From the NCBI GenBank assembly GCA_947176425.1, contig CAMWQV010000025.1, positions 1 to 11,434 on the forward strand: 11,434 nt of DNA, written 5' to 3'. The translations under genes were made by a program, and so were the position numbers. This stretch comes from an uncultured Clostridia bacterium. Its GTDB lineage: Bacteria > Bacillota > Clostridia > Oscillospirales > Oscillospiraceae. Of this stretch, positions 5,830-11,434 are shown in pieces. The notes beneath the pieces are model-generated. The model was given only the letters and a program-made list of their open reading frames with translations, made no database searches and was not told the DNA's origin. The first letter of the stretch is position 1. Each line of letters opens with the position of its first letter.

Positions 5830-6540
5830 ATGAATATCGAAAAAAAGATGCAGGAATGGTCTGGAGCGGAAAGACCTGACGGCGGTCGCCAACAATGGAA
5901 AGGCGGTGCAGGCATGAGTAGCAGTGCTGCCATGAAGTTCGGCGAAATGCTGGCCAAGGTGGAAAACATCCTCACCGTTGGCGAGGGCGGTCCTATTTTC
6001 GCCTGGGCTGCGCCTGGTGATATTGCGATCTGCGGGAAAGCGCCAGAGGATTTCAACGGGCGGGTATGCCTTGTGAAATTCCCGGATGAGGAAACGTCAA
6101 TGATCTGCCGCCTGTACAAGGACGGCGAAAATGTACGGGTAGGTTATATGGACGATTACGACATTTGGAGGTCTTATCCGGCAGATGCGGTTACCCTCCG
6201 ATATGAAGTTCTGGCTGTTGTCCACCAATACGGACCAATGGAGCCGCCCAAGGATGACACCGCGTGGAAGAATCGGGTAGCGCTGGCCGCTTGGGGTGCT
6301 TTGGATAAGTTCTGCCCTGAGGATTACGACCAGCTTCGCAAGCATCACCGGGGCGGACATACTTTTGAAACGCTGGCCGCTGCCTTCTCTATCGGTTATC
6401 AAGCGGGGATAGATGAGGCTGAGAGAAAAATAGCGGAAGCTGAGTGTGGAATGATGGACGCCATACGCCTGCATGAGCTGACAGCCCTGATGTGTGATGG
6501 CGTTCTGAAGAATGCCTTGAACCATATAGGGGAATTATGA
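5830..6540 (+). CDS. Protein with a LexA/S24-like domain lacking catalytic residues
   Basis: 236 residues. Residues about 59-134 follow the S24/LexA C-terminal pattern: PGDIAI, then NGRVCLVKF, then ETSMICRLYKDGENVRVGYMD and YEVLAVVHQY, comparable to LexA GDL...NGQVVVARI...TVKRLKKQGNKVEL...AVGVI. Where LexA has the catalytic Lys, this protein has Cys93, and no Ser nucleophile motif precedes PGD, so cleavage activity is unlikely. A helical C-terminal part (145-236) has no recognised domain. ATG 5830 follows GGAGG at a spacing of 9; an in-frame ATG at 5806 has no such site. It sits after the replication genes rather than with the repressor. The family assignment is by pattern reading and needs a profile search. 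Confidence 0.7.
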   Translation: MNIEKKMQEWSGAERPDGGRQQWKGGAGMSSSAAMKFGEMLAKVENILTVGEGGPIFAWAAPGDIAICGKAPEDFNGRVCLVKFPDEETSMICRLYKDGENVRVGYMDDYDIWRSYPADAVTLRYEVLAVVHQYGPMEPPKDDTAWKNRVALAAWGALDKFCPEDYDQLRKHHRGGHTFETLAAAFSIGYQAGIDEAERKIAEAECGMMDAIRLHELTALMCDGVLKNALNHIGEL

Positions 6541-6810
6541 AGGGTGTCGATCCGGACTACCCCCCATCGCGGGTCCTGTGACGTCCCCGCCCGGGGACTG
6601 CGGGGCTGACGAAGCCCGGAAAACGCGCAGTCACCAAAAGAAAAATTTGAGGGACTTTCCTTTCCGGGGAATGATTTTGACCCCGATTTTTCATAATTGG
6701 CTTGAAACATGGGCCACGGCGGCAGCTGACTATTGCAGAGGAGGCCGCTGCGGCCCGTGATTCAAAATAAATGCAGGTTTCAAGACCTGAAATGCAAAGG
6801 AGATAGAAAC
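6541..6810 (+). other. 270-bp gene-poor, hairpin-rich stretch
   Basis: No convincing gene lies here. An ATG at 6537 overlaps the previous stop but ends after 14 codons. GTCCCC (6583-6588)/GGGGAC (6593-6598) forms a tight hairpin, followed by GGGCT (6603-6607)/AGCCC (6613-6617). Weaker stems occur around 6738-6752 and 6774-6790. The middle part (6640-6710) contains AATTTGAGGGA, also found at 10036-10046. It may be a regulatory leader or the remains of a lost gene. Confidence 0.5.
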
Positions 6811-6903
6811 ATGATGCAGAAAAAGAAGCTGCCCGGCGGCGGTGCCGGTGCGGTGAAACAGGCGGGTGTGGGCCATTCGGGTTCACTTTGCTGCGGGAGG
6901 TGA
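6811..6903 (+). CDS. Possible 30-residue leader peptide
   Basis: ATG 6811 (followed by a second ATG) lies 8 bases after AAAGGAG, a near-ideal ribosome site in an otherwise gene-free stretch. The 30 codons encode MMQKKKLPGGGAGAVKQ and end SGSLCCGR before TGA 6901. Its last codons form the ribosome site (GGGAGG) of the next gene, so translating it could tune expression of that gene. Basic, Gly-rich and Cys-containing; no known family. Confidence 0.5.
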   Translation: MMQKKKLPGGGAGAVKQAGVGHSGSLCCGR

Positions 6904-6908
6904 CCGAT

Positions 6909-7586
6909 TTGGACATTGGGAAGATTTCGGCAGAAATTGAAAATCACGGTCCAGAGCTGGTTTTGTCGGCCATTGCGGAGCTGGAGCAGTGGCAAGAGAA
7001 GGTCAGACAAGAGGCCATCGCCGCTTATGACGACTACTTCAATGATGTGCGGCAGCGTGAATACAAAGCTGAGCAGCGGATCACGGACCTGACCAAGCAG
7101 GAAAGCGATATCAAAGCAAAGATCGCCGCAATGCAACCCGGCCTTGTGGATGCAACCATTTCCGGAGATGCAGGCGCATTTGACCGGAGGCGGGACGCTA
7201 TGGCTGACCTGGAGGCACGGAGGGCAGCGATAGCTTATCAACTTCAGTTGTTGTCTGATGCGGCAGTGCCGGGGGATAGAGTGTTGTTTGAAAAGGCGGA
7301 AGCCAAGTACAGGGCATTCGGGACGGCTGTTTCTCAATACCAAGAGAACTTTTCAGCCATTTGGGAGTTTGCCTGTCAGCAAAAAGAAATCTGGAGCAAA
7401 ATTTGTGACGATTCGCGTCCTGCCTACCGCACAGGCGGATACCTTCCTCCTTTTCGGAAGTTGGAAGAGCATTTTGAAAGTCAAGGCAGAAAGACGGATG
7501 CGCCTGCGCAGAAGCCGAAAGCGACAGAGGAAGAGCCGCCAATGAAGAACTGTGAAACTGCGGTCTATCGGTTCGGTCAGATGTGA
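6909..7586 (+). CDS. Coiled-coil protein, paralogue of the following gene
   Basis: 225 residues, largely helical. Residues 20-75 and 95-115 have coiled-coil character (AELEQWQEKVRQEAIAAY, QRITDLTKQESDIKAKIAA). Residues 76-162 align nearly gap-free with 73-158 of the next protein, including DAT/KAT, QLQLLS/QLELLS and the EF-C motif near the end. The tail (190-225) is Lys/Glu/Pro-rich and probably disordered. TTG 6909 is preferred because GGGAGG ends 7 bases before; TTG 6888 and GTG 6900 are in frame but badly placed. No enzyme motif, signal or membrane segment is visible, and the function is unknown. A structural or DNA-organising role is possible. Confidence 0.72.
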   Translation: MDIGKISAEIENHGPELVLSAIAELEQWQEKVRQEAIAAYDDYFNDVRQREYKAEQRITDLTKQESDIKAKIAAMQPGLVDATISGDAGAFDRRRDAMADLEARRAAIAYQLQLLSDAAVPGDRVLFEKAEAKYRAFGTAVSQYQENFSAIWEFACQQKEIWSKICDDSRPAYRTGGYLPPFRKLEEHFESQGRKTDAPAQKPKATEEEPPMKNCETAVYRFGQM

Positions 7587-7610
7587 TCAAAAAAGAGAAA
7601 GGATTTCAGC

Positions 7611-8177
7611 ATGATAACGAAAGAGAGCATGAATACCATGACCGCCGAACAAGTCATGGATCTGCTTACAAAATCAAAAAAGCAACACGCCGCCGCTATA
7701 GAACGTGCAAACACTGCGGTCCGGGAATACGATAGGGCGGTCAGAGATCGGAACACAAAGATTCGGGAGATGACGGCGGACCTGAATAAGCGGCTTGCGG
7801 AAGTTGAGTATAAGGAGGAAGCGTTAAAACCGGCTATGCTCAAGGCAACTATGTTGGGGGGTGACGTGGAGTTGGACAAGGTGCAGCGGACTTTAACCGA
7901 ACTGGAGCAGCAGCGGACGCAGTTAGGCGCACAGCTGGAGCTTCTGAGCGGGAAGCCGCCACGGTGCGACGAAGCCTATACAGCTATGGAAACCGCTGTG
8001 GCCGAAAGCAAAGAGGCGGACGAGCAATACTATGCTGACCTCAAGGCTATCCGCGAGTTTTGCGAACAAGCAATAGCTCCCTGGAACGACATTCTTTCAG
8101 CGATTCGGGAACGCGGCGTTTCCGTGAGTCGGTTCTTCCTTGACAGGGCTCGCAGTCACTACAGCAGCGAGCGTTAA
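7611..8177 (+). CDS. Coiled-coil protein, paralogue of the preceding gene
   Basis: 188 residues. Residues 15-70 form a long charged helix (AIERANTAVREYDRAVRDRN, then MTADLNKRLAEVEYKEEALK), and 86-112 form a second (LDKVQRTLTELEQQRTQL). The block 73-158 corresponds to 76-162 of the upstream protein, so the pair likely arose by tandem duplication. ATG 7611 follows AAAGGA at a spacing of 8, and the gap between the paralogues is 24 bp. The basic C-terminus (RFFLDRARSHYSSER) could touch nucleic acid. No known family recognised; both proteins could form a hetero-oligomer. Confidence 0.75.
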   Translation: MITKESMNTMTAEQVMDLLTKSKKQHAAAIERANTAVREYDRAVRDRNTKIREMTADLNKRLAEVEYKEEALKPAMLKATMLGGDVELDKVQRTLTELEQQRTQLGAQLELLSGKPPRCDEAYTAMETAVAESKEADEQYYADLKAIREFCEQAIAPWNDILSAIRERGVSVSRFFLDRARSHYSSER

Positions 8178-8199
8178 AAAGAGAAAGGAAATTGAAACC

Positions 8200-8463
8200 A
8201 TGATAGAACCCGGAAAAACATACTTGTCTGCACATGAAAAAGCAGAAGAAAAGCGTATTCGGGAAATTGATGAGATCGCGTGTCTCTTTGATTCTGAAAC
8301 CGTCCAGGCGGCCAAGTACGGCCCCAATGCCTGTACAGCGCAAGAAATGGCCTACCGTGCCGCCTTAGAGGCAAACCGGCGGGGAATTACTGCAAAAGAG
8401 GCAGAAGCCCGCGCCGCCGTTAAGGTTTTGCTTTACTCTACGGGCAGGGATAGGCGCAGATAG
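8200..8463 (+). CDS. Small charged protein, unknown function
   Basis: 87 residues. Helical and charged N-terminus (AHEKAEEKRIREIDEIACLF), then QEMAYRAALEANRRGITAKE, which resembles short helical repeats, and a very basic end (GRDRRR). ATG 8200 follows AGAAAGGAA at a spacing of about 10; in-frame codons upstream lie in the previous gene. It is the last gene before a terminator-like hairpin, thus probably the end of the early operon. I do not recognise it. Confidence 0.68.
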   Translation: MIEPGKTYLSAHEKAEEKRIREIDEIACLFDSETVQAAKYGPNACTAQEMAYRAALEANRRGITAKEAEARAAVKVLLYSTGRDRRR

Positions 8464-8520
8464 CGGCTCACGGCAACGGCAAACCTGATTCCTTCAGAAA
8501 AGCTGCGCCGTAACAACATA

Positions 8521-8554
8521 AAGGGAGGCAGGCACGGCGTTTCCTGTCTCCCTT
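8521..8554 (+). terminator. Terminator-like hairpin closing the early operon
   Basis: AAGGGAGGCAGG (8521-8532) pairs with CCTGTCTCCCTT (8543-8554), 12 pairs including one G-T, around a 10-nt loop. Only a loose T-rich stretch (ATGCTCTTTG) follows, so termination may be partial. The 149-bp gap containing it separates the early operon from the two late-type regulators. No strong promoter is visible after it. Confidence 0.6.
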
Positions 8555-8612
8555 ATGCTCTTTGTGGCGGATAAACTTCACATTATTCTACCATGAAGGA
8601 GCTGTGATGTAA

Positions 8613-8951
8613 ATGACAAAGCAAGACTTGACCCGCTGCCTGACACTGCGGCGGCGGCTGGAGCAGAGCCGTGGACTGCTGGTCTCTCTGGAAACAGCCG
8701 GCCTTGCCGACGAGGCTACCAGCGTGAAAGAAACCATATCCGGCCTGGAGACGGAGCTGCAGCGGTCAGAGGCGGCGGTGATGGACTGGATCGGCGGCAT
8801 TGAGGACGATACAATGCGTATGATTTTCCGGTTGCGGTTTCTTCACGGCATGAGCTGGGAGACGGTGGCGGCGCTGATCGGCGGCAAGAACACGGGGAAG
8901 TCTGTGAGTATTCGCTACCATCGGTACCTGGAGGCCCACCATGTCAAATGA
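8613..8951 (+). CDS. ArpU/RinA-like late transcription regulator
   Basis: 112 residues. Residues 8-58 are a helical hairpin (CLTLRRRLEQSRGLL, LETELQRSEAAV). Residues 63-109 carry a sigma region 4-like helix-turn-helix with the conserved core RLRFLHGMSWETVAALIG and ending RYHRYLEAH. In Gram-positive phages small proteins of this kind (ArpU, RinA, LtrC types) sit at the end of the early region and switch on late/packaging genes. Here no late genes follow, so the target may be the non-coding region downstream or a helper phage (inference). ATG 8613 has AAGGAG 11 bases upstream. The gene overlaps the next by 11 bases, so the two are coupled. Confidence 0.82.
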   Translation: MTKQDLTRCLTLRRRLEQSRGLLVSLETAGLADEATSVKETISGLETELQRSEAAVMDWIGGIEDDTMRMIFRLRFLHGMSWETVAALIGGKNTGKSVSIRYHRYLEAHHVK

Positions 8952-9903
8952 AGAATTGGTGACGCTGATCCAGACTGGAGAACGGGACCGGCTGCCGGAG
9001 CTGTGGGAGCAGGTGGAGAAGTTCGTAGCAATGAAAGCCCGGCAGAGGATGACGCTTTCCGGCGGAGCGGGCGGCGTGGAGTTTGAGGACCTGTACAACT
9101 GCGGGTATCTTGCCCTGGTTGCTGCTGCCGACACGTACAATGCCGCCGCTGATCGTTCATTTATCAGCTGGCTGTCGCTTTCCCTGAAGACAGCCTTTGC
9201 AGAGGCAGGCGGGTACAGAAGCAAGCGGCAGGCTCATGATCCACTCAACCACGCTGGGAGCCTGGACACGCCTGTCAACGATGACATGGACGGCGATACT
9301 CTGGGAGACCTTCAGGCAGACCCAGTAGCTTCCCAGAGCTTCCAGGATGCAGAGGACCGGCTTTTTCTGGAACAGCTGCACAGCGCCCTGGAGAAAGCTA
9401 TGGACCAACTCCCAGCGCGGCATGGCGACACGCTGCGGCGCCGCTTCTACCGGCAGCAGACCCTTGATGAGATCGCCGCCGATGAGGGAGTAAGTAAGGA
9501 GGCCGTCCGGCAATGGCAGACCAAAGGGCTACAGGCATTGCGCCAAGAGGCGGAGCTTCAGCAGTTCGTAGAGGAGCGAACGCCGTATTACATGAATGTC
9601 AGCGCAAAAAGCGGTGAGCGGACTGTAGAGCGGATCGTCATTAAACGGGAGCGGCTGGCCGAACAGCGTACCCCGAAACGGCTGGACCGTGACCGGCTGG
9701 AGAAAATCGCCGCCGATGTCGGTGCAGACTATATCAACGCCATAGAAGATCCTTGTATCCGGGTATTCCTCCGGCTGCGATTCCTCCACGGTATGAACTG
9801 GAAAGAGGTTGCCGCCGTCGCCGGATGTGGAAGGACTGGAGCGGCGGTTCGGGACACCTGTTTGCGGTATCTGGATGCCCATCCAGCACTGGTCCAAGGA
9901 TAG
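8941..9903 (+). CDS. Sigma-70-like factor with an extra C-terminal helix-turn-helix
   Basis: 320 residues. Region 2-like part at about 15-100 (LPELWEQVEKFVAMKARQRM, FEDLYNCGYLALVAAADTY, SFISWLSLSLKTAFAE); region 4 at about 150-203 (MDQLPARHGDTLRRRFYRQQ, TLDEIAADEGVSKEAVRQW). After an 60-residue basic spacer, residues 268-314 form a further HTH that matches residues 63-109 of the upstream small protein: same length, about 25 of 47 identical by hand count, both with RLRFLHGM. Thus it looks like a sigma factor fused to an ArpU-like module. It likely directs RNA polymerase to element or helper late promoters. ATG 8941 follows GGAGG at a spacing of 7. It is the last gene before 660 bp of non-coding DNA. 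Confidence 0.85.
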   Translation: MSNEELVTLIQTGERDRLPELWEQVEKFVAMKARQRMTLSGGAGGVEFEDLYNCGYLALVAAADTYNAAADRSFISWLSLSLKTAFAEAGGYRSKRQAHDPLNHAGSLDTPVNDDMDGDTLGDLQADPVASQSFQDAEDRLFLEQLHSALEKAMDQLPARHGDTLRRRFYRQQTLDEIAADEGVSKEAVRQWQTKGLQALRQEAELQQFVEERTPYYMNVSAKSGERTVERIVIKRERLAEQRTPKRLDRDRLEKIAADVGADYINAIEDPCIRVFLRLRFLHGMNWKEVAAVAGCGRTGAAVRDTCLRYLDAHPALVQG

Positions 9904-9913
9904 GATAGAGCGG

Positions 9914-9935
9914 GGTGCCGGAAATTTTCCGCACC
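9914..9935 (+). other. Hairpin just after the sigma-like gene
   Basis: GGTGC-C-GGAA (9914-9923) pairs with TTCC-GCACC (9927-9935) with one bulged C and a tiny loop. No T-run follows, so it is at most a weak terminator. It also contains the first AAATTT motif of the next repeat set. Confidence 0.45.
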
Positions 9936-10114
9936 TCTGCTGGTGTTGCAAATCTGTAACACGCCCGTTTATTGAGGTACGTCAAATTTGCCGCAGAGGG
10001 AGACGAAATTTCTTCCTCCTTTGCAGGGTGCCTCAAATTTGAGGGAGGGCTGTCCAGAATAGGGACAAAGGGTGTGAAAATTTCCGATTCCTTTAAGAAA
10101 GTGAACAAGATTTC
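9922..10114. repeat. Dispersed AAATTT-core repeats in non-coding DNA
   Basis: AAATTT occurs at 9922, 9984, 10006, 10035 and 10078, with the variant AGATTT at 10109. Flanks are similar: TCAAATTTG twice, and ATTTCCG or ATTTTCCG three times. Spacing is irregular (about 22 to 62 bp). The stretch has no credible gene on either strand. Possible roles are regulator-binding sites or replication/transfer iterons; none is demonstrated. Confidence 0.4.
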
Positions 10115-10219
10115 CGTTTCCCCTGTCCGCCATTCTGAGTTGACTTTTCGGCGATTAAACCAAGGACGCGAAGCAATGCCATCCAGCAGATGAAGCGGTG
10201 AGGAAGCGGCGAGAGTTTT

Positions 10220-10448
10220 CAAAATCCCAAGCGTTTGGGATTTTGGTCAAAGGGGGTGTATCTGCCCCCTACCCTTCCTGTTAGAGATGCTGACCGGTGG
10301 TGAAATAAAAAGCCGTGCTATTGGCACGTTCGACTGAAGCGCAAAGCGGCAAGTCCAGGGTTTGGGGTGTCCCCAACAAGTGCATCGGAATGGCCAAAAG
10401 GATATTCCGATGCCTTGCTTGCCCACGTTATAGGAACTGTCCTATAAC
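10220..10448. other. Six-hairpin non-coding region, candidate transfer origin (oriT-like)
   Basis: Inverted repeats follow one another: 10220-10230/10235-10245 (11 bp, 4-nt loop); AGGGGG 10251-10256/CCCCCT 10265-10270; CGTGC 10314-10318/GCACG 10324-10328; TTGGGG 10362-10367/CCCCAA 10371-10376; CAAG-T-GCATCGGAAT 10377-10391/10404-10417 (14 bp, one bulge); GTTATAGGA 10427-10435/TCCTATAAC 10440-10448. No gene is visible. From memory the series resembles DNA found ahead of mobC/relaxase genes in gut Firmicutes conjugative elements, but no such gene is present here. Alternatives are a single-strand origin, packaging site or structured RNA. The nick site is unknown. Confidence 0.5.
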
Positions 10449-10508
10449 CCCACACATTAGAGGGGCGTGTACTGTCAAATGAGTTCGGATATTAGAGTGG
10501 CAAAAGCC

Positions 10509-10537
10509 TTTACACACGTAGGAACACGTGCTATAAT
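10509..10537 (+). promoter_or_regulatory. hicAB promoter with internal inverted repeat operator
   Basis: TTTACA (10509-10514), a 17-bp spacer and TATAAT (10532-10537). The spacer itself holds CACGT (10515-10519) and ACGTG (10526-10530), an inverted repeat ideally placed for autorepression by HicB. Transcription would start near 10544, just before the hicA ribosome site. Confidence 0.8.
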
Positions 10538-10562
10538 GTCTGTGAAATAGGGGGACTACGGG

Positions 10563-10748
10563 ATGAGAGTAAACGAAGTAAAACAGATGCTCCGAGAGAA
10601 CGATTGCTATTTCTACCGACAGGGTAGCCGACACGAAATCTGGATAAGTCGGAGGACCGGGAAGAAATTTCAAGTTCCACGACATGGGACGCAAGACGTC
10701 CCGCCGGGAACCTTAAAGTCCATCAAAGAGGGCGCCGGGATTGATTAA
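10563..10748 (+). CDS. hicA: HicA-type mRNA interferase toxin
   Basis: 61 residues, the usual HicA size. The dsRBD-like fold is recognisable from VNEVKQMLRENDCYFYRQGS, the catalytic His24 in GSRHEIW, VPRHG and the final PPGTLKSIKEGAGI. HicA toxins cut mRNA and slow growth unless bound by HicB. ATG 10563 is 8 bases after AGGGGG. It precedes the antitoxin gene by 39 bp, the standard hicA-hicB order. In a mobile element it would select against cells that lose the element. All key residues are present, so it is probably active. Confidence 0.92.
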   Translation: MRVNEVKQMLRENDCYFYRQGSRHEIWISRRTGKKFQVPRHGTQDVPPGTLKSIKEGAGID

Positions 10749-10787
10749 GCCCATGCGCCCATATCGTGATTTGAGAGGAGAACTGAC

Positions 10788-11183
10788 ATGGCAAAGTACG
10801 CATACCCCGCGATCTTCACCAAAGAGGAAAAGGGCTACTCCGTGGCCTTTCCGGATATTGACGGCTGCTATACCTGTGGCGACACTCTGCCAGAGGCTAT
10901 GGAGATGGCCGAAGATGCATTGTGTCTGATGCTCTATGACCACGAGGAGGACGGCGAGGTCATTCCTACTGCCTCTGATGTAAAAACAGTGCAGGAAGGG
11001 ACGGGAGAGATTGTATCTCTGGTGTGCTGCGACACTATGGAATACCGGAAGCTCTACGACAATCGTGCGGTCAAAAAGACGCTTACAATCCCAAATTGGC
11101 TGAATACCCTGTCCGAGCGGGCCGGTATTAACTTCTCTACTGCTCTGCAAGAGGCCTTGAAAGCAAAGCTGGATATCCAATGA
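10788..11183 (+). CDS. hicB: HicB-type antitoxin and autoregulator
   Basis: 131 residues. The N-terminal RNase H-like partial fold (3-65) shows YPAIFTKEEKGYSVAFPDI, then GCYTCGDTLPEAMEMAEDAL, the hallmark of HicB. Residues 95-130 (VKKTLTIPNWLNTLSERAGI, then STALQEALKAKL) fit a ribbon-helix-helix DNA-binding tail, as in many Firmicutes HicB proteins. It neutralises HicA and probably binds the inverted repeat inside the hicAB promoter. ATG 10788 follows GAGGAG at a spacing of 7. This is the last gene before the right end of the element. Confidence 0.93.
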   Translation: MAKYAYPAIFTKEEKGYSVAFPDIDGCYTCGDTLPEAMEMAEDALCLMLYDHEEDGEVIPTASDVKTVQEGTGEIVSLVCCDTMEYRKLYDNRAVKKTLTIPNWLNTLSERAGINFSTALQEALKAKLDIQ

Positions 11184-11227
11184 GAGGAAAAAAGGGATGA
11201 GGTCAAGCGTGTAGGTGTCAGAGAGAA

Positions 11228-11251
11228 ACCGACACAAAACCGACACCGACA
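11228..11251. repeat. Right putative integrase arm sites: three ACCGACA copies
   Basis: ACCGACA occurs at 11228-11234, 11239-11245 and 11245-11251. This repeats the left-end triplet at 430-454 in the same orientation; the first gap is one base shorter. They lie about 140 bp from attR, as the left set lies about 100 bp from attL. Confidence 0.65.
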
Positions 11252-11278
11252 CCATAAAAAAGGCTTTTTAAGAATATA

Positions 11279-11357
11279 GCAGAATACAACAGGCTATAGT
11301 AGGAAAACCGGCAACAGCTTGTGGCGCAAGGGGTTAGTGACGGTAAGGCAGAATAAC
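11279..11357. repeat. Right-end GCAGAATA repeats
   Basis: GCAGAATA occurs at 11279-11286 and within GGCAGAATAAC at 11347-11357; the latter is an exact inverted copy of 398-408 near attL. They lie between the arm triplet and the core, a layout expected for excisionase or accessory protein sites. No gene is seen from 11184 to the end. Confidence 0.5.
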
Positions 11358-11387
11358 TAACGACAGGCCACAACAACCTTTCTTTAA

Positions 11388-11432
11388 TTGGTAAGGATGA
11401 GGTCGGCAGTTCGAATCTGCCCAGCAGCTCCA
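11388..11432 (+). repeat. attR: attR core repeat (45 bp)
   Basis: This is an exact copy of tRNA-Thr bases 284-328, preceded by unrelated sequence, so it is a 3' tRNA remnant without 5' half and not a functional tRNA. It marks the right boundary of the element; only two chromosomal bases follow in the window. Confidence 0.92.
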
Positions 11433-11434
11433 GT

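Noticed and set aside
6537..6581. 14-codon frame starting in the ATGA overlap after the S24-like gene
   Set aside because: No ribosome site and quick stop; frames after it are broken, so I treat it as part of the non-coding stretch, possibly a gene remnant.
9972..10193. 73-codon plus-strand frame in the repeat region
   Set aside because: No ribosome site before ATG 9972, and the repetitive residues simply reflect the AAATTT motifs; could not support it as a gene.
9734..10222. 162-codon minus-strand frame reaching into the non-coding region
   Set aside because: Overlaps the conserved C-terminal HTH of the sigma-like gene in antisense, lacks a ribosome site, and its composition follows the AAATTT repeats rather than a protein pattern.
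11255..11270. TAAAAA/TTTTTA stem as hicAB terminator
   Set aside because: Six A-T pairs with a 4-nt loop are too weak for a convincing intrinsic terminator; it may only be an A+T-rich part of the right end.

Overview
The window contains what looks like one complete integrated mobile element of about 11.1 kb, inserted in a tRNA-Thr gene of a low-to-moderate-GC Gram-positive bacterium. The host is most likely a gut-type Clostridia member (Oscillospirales or Lachnospirales). This host inference rests on strong AGGAGG-type ribosome binding sites before nearly every gene, several GTG/TTG starts, consensus sigma-A promoters, and protein families that I know mainly from Firmicutes phages and integrative elements. 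The left edge is chromosomal: a partial tRNA-Trp, then tRNA-Asp and tRNA-Thr. A perfect 45-bp copy of the 3' part of tRNA-Thr (284-328) recurs at 11388-11432, which defines attL and attR.

Layout. Left end: an element-borne terminator behind the tRNA, putative integrase arm sites, then a leftward pair of tyrosine integrase (481-1677) and an XRE-type repressor (1680-2315) spaced 2 bp apart. A divergent control region (2316-2452) carries a perfect TTGACA-17-TATAAT promoter facing right. The rightward early operon starts with two tiny DNA-binding proteins (one excisionase/AlpA-like), then three unrecognised small proteins, then a phage-type replication module. That module is an initiator/replisome organiser with an internal palindrome and repeats that look like an origin, followed by a DnaC-type helicase loader. 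Next come a protein with a LexA/S24-like fold lacking catalytic residues, two tandem coiled-coil paralogues, and a small acidic/basic protein. A hairpin follows, then two regulators: an ArpU/RinA-like small protein and a sigma-70-like protein that ends in the same helix-turn-helix module as the small protein.

From 9904 to 10562 there is a structured non-coding stretch. Its first half repeats AAATTT motifs. Its second half holds six hairpins in about 230 bp and resembles a transfer origin more than a gene. A HicA/HicB toxin-antitoxin pair with its own promoter and built-in operator lies at 10509-11183. The right end carries the matching arm sites and attR.

Interpretation. The element encodes integration, excision control, replication, late-type transcription regulators and a stability module. 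I see no capsid, terminase, lysis, relaxase or conjugation genes. It is therefore probably a satellite that travels with help: either a PICI-like phage satellite or an oriT-only element mobilised by a resident conjugative element. The sequence does not decide between these.
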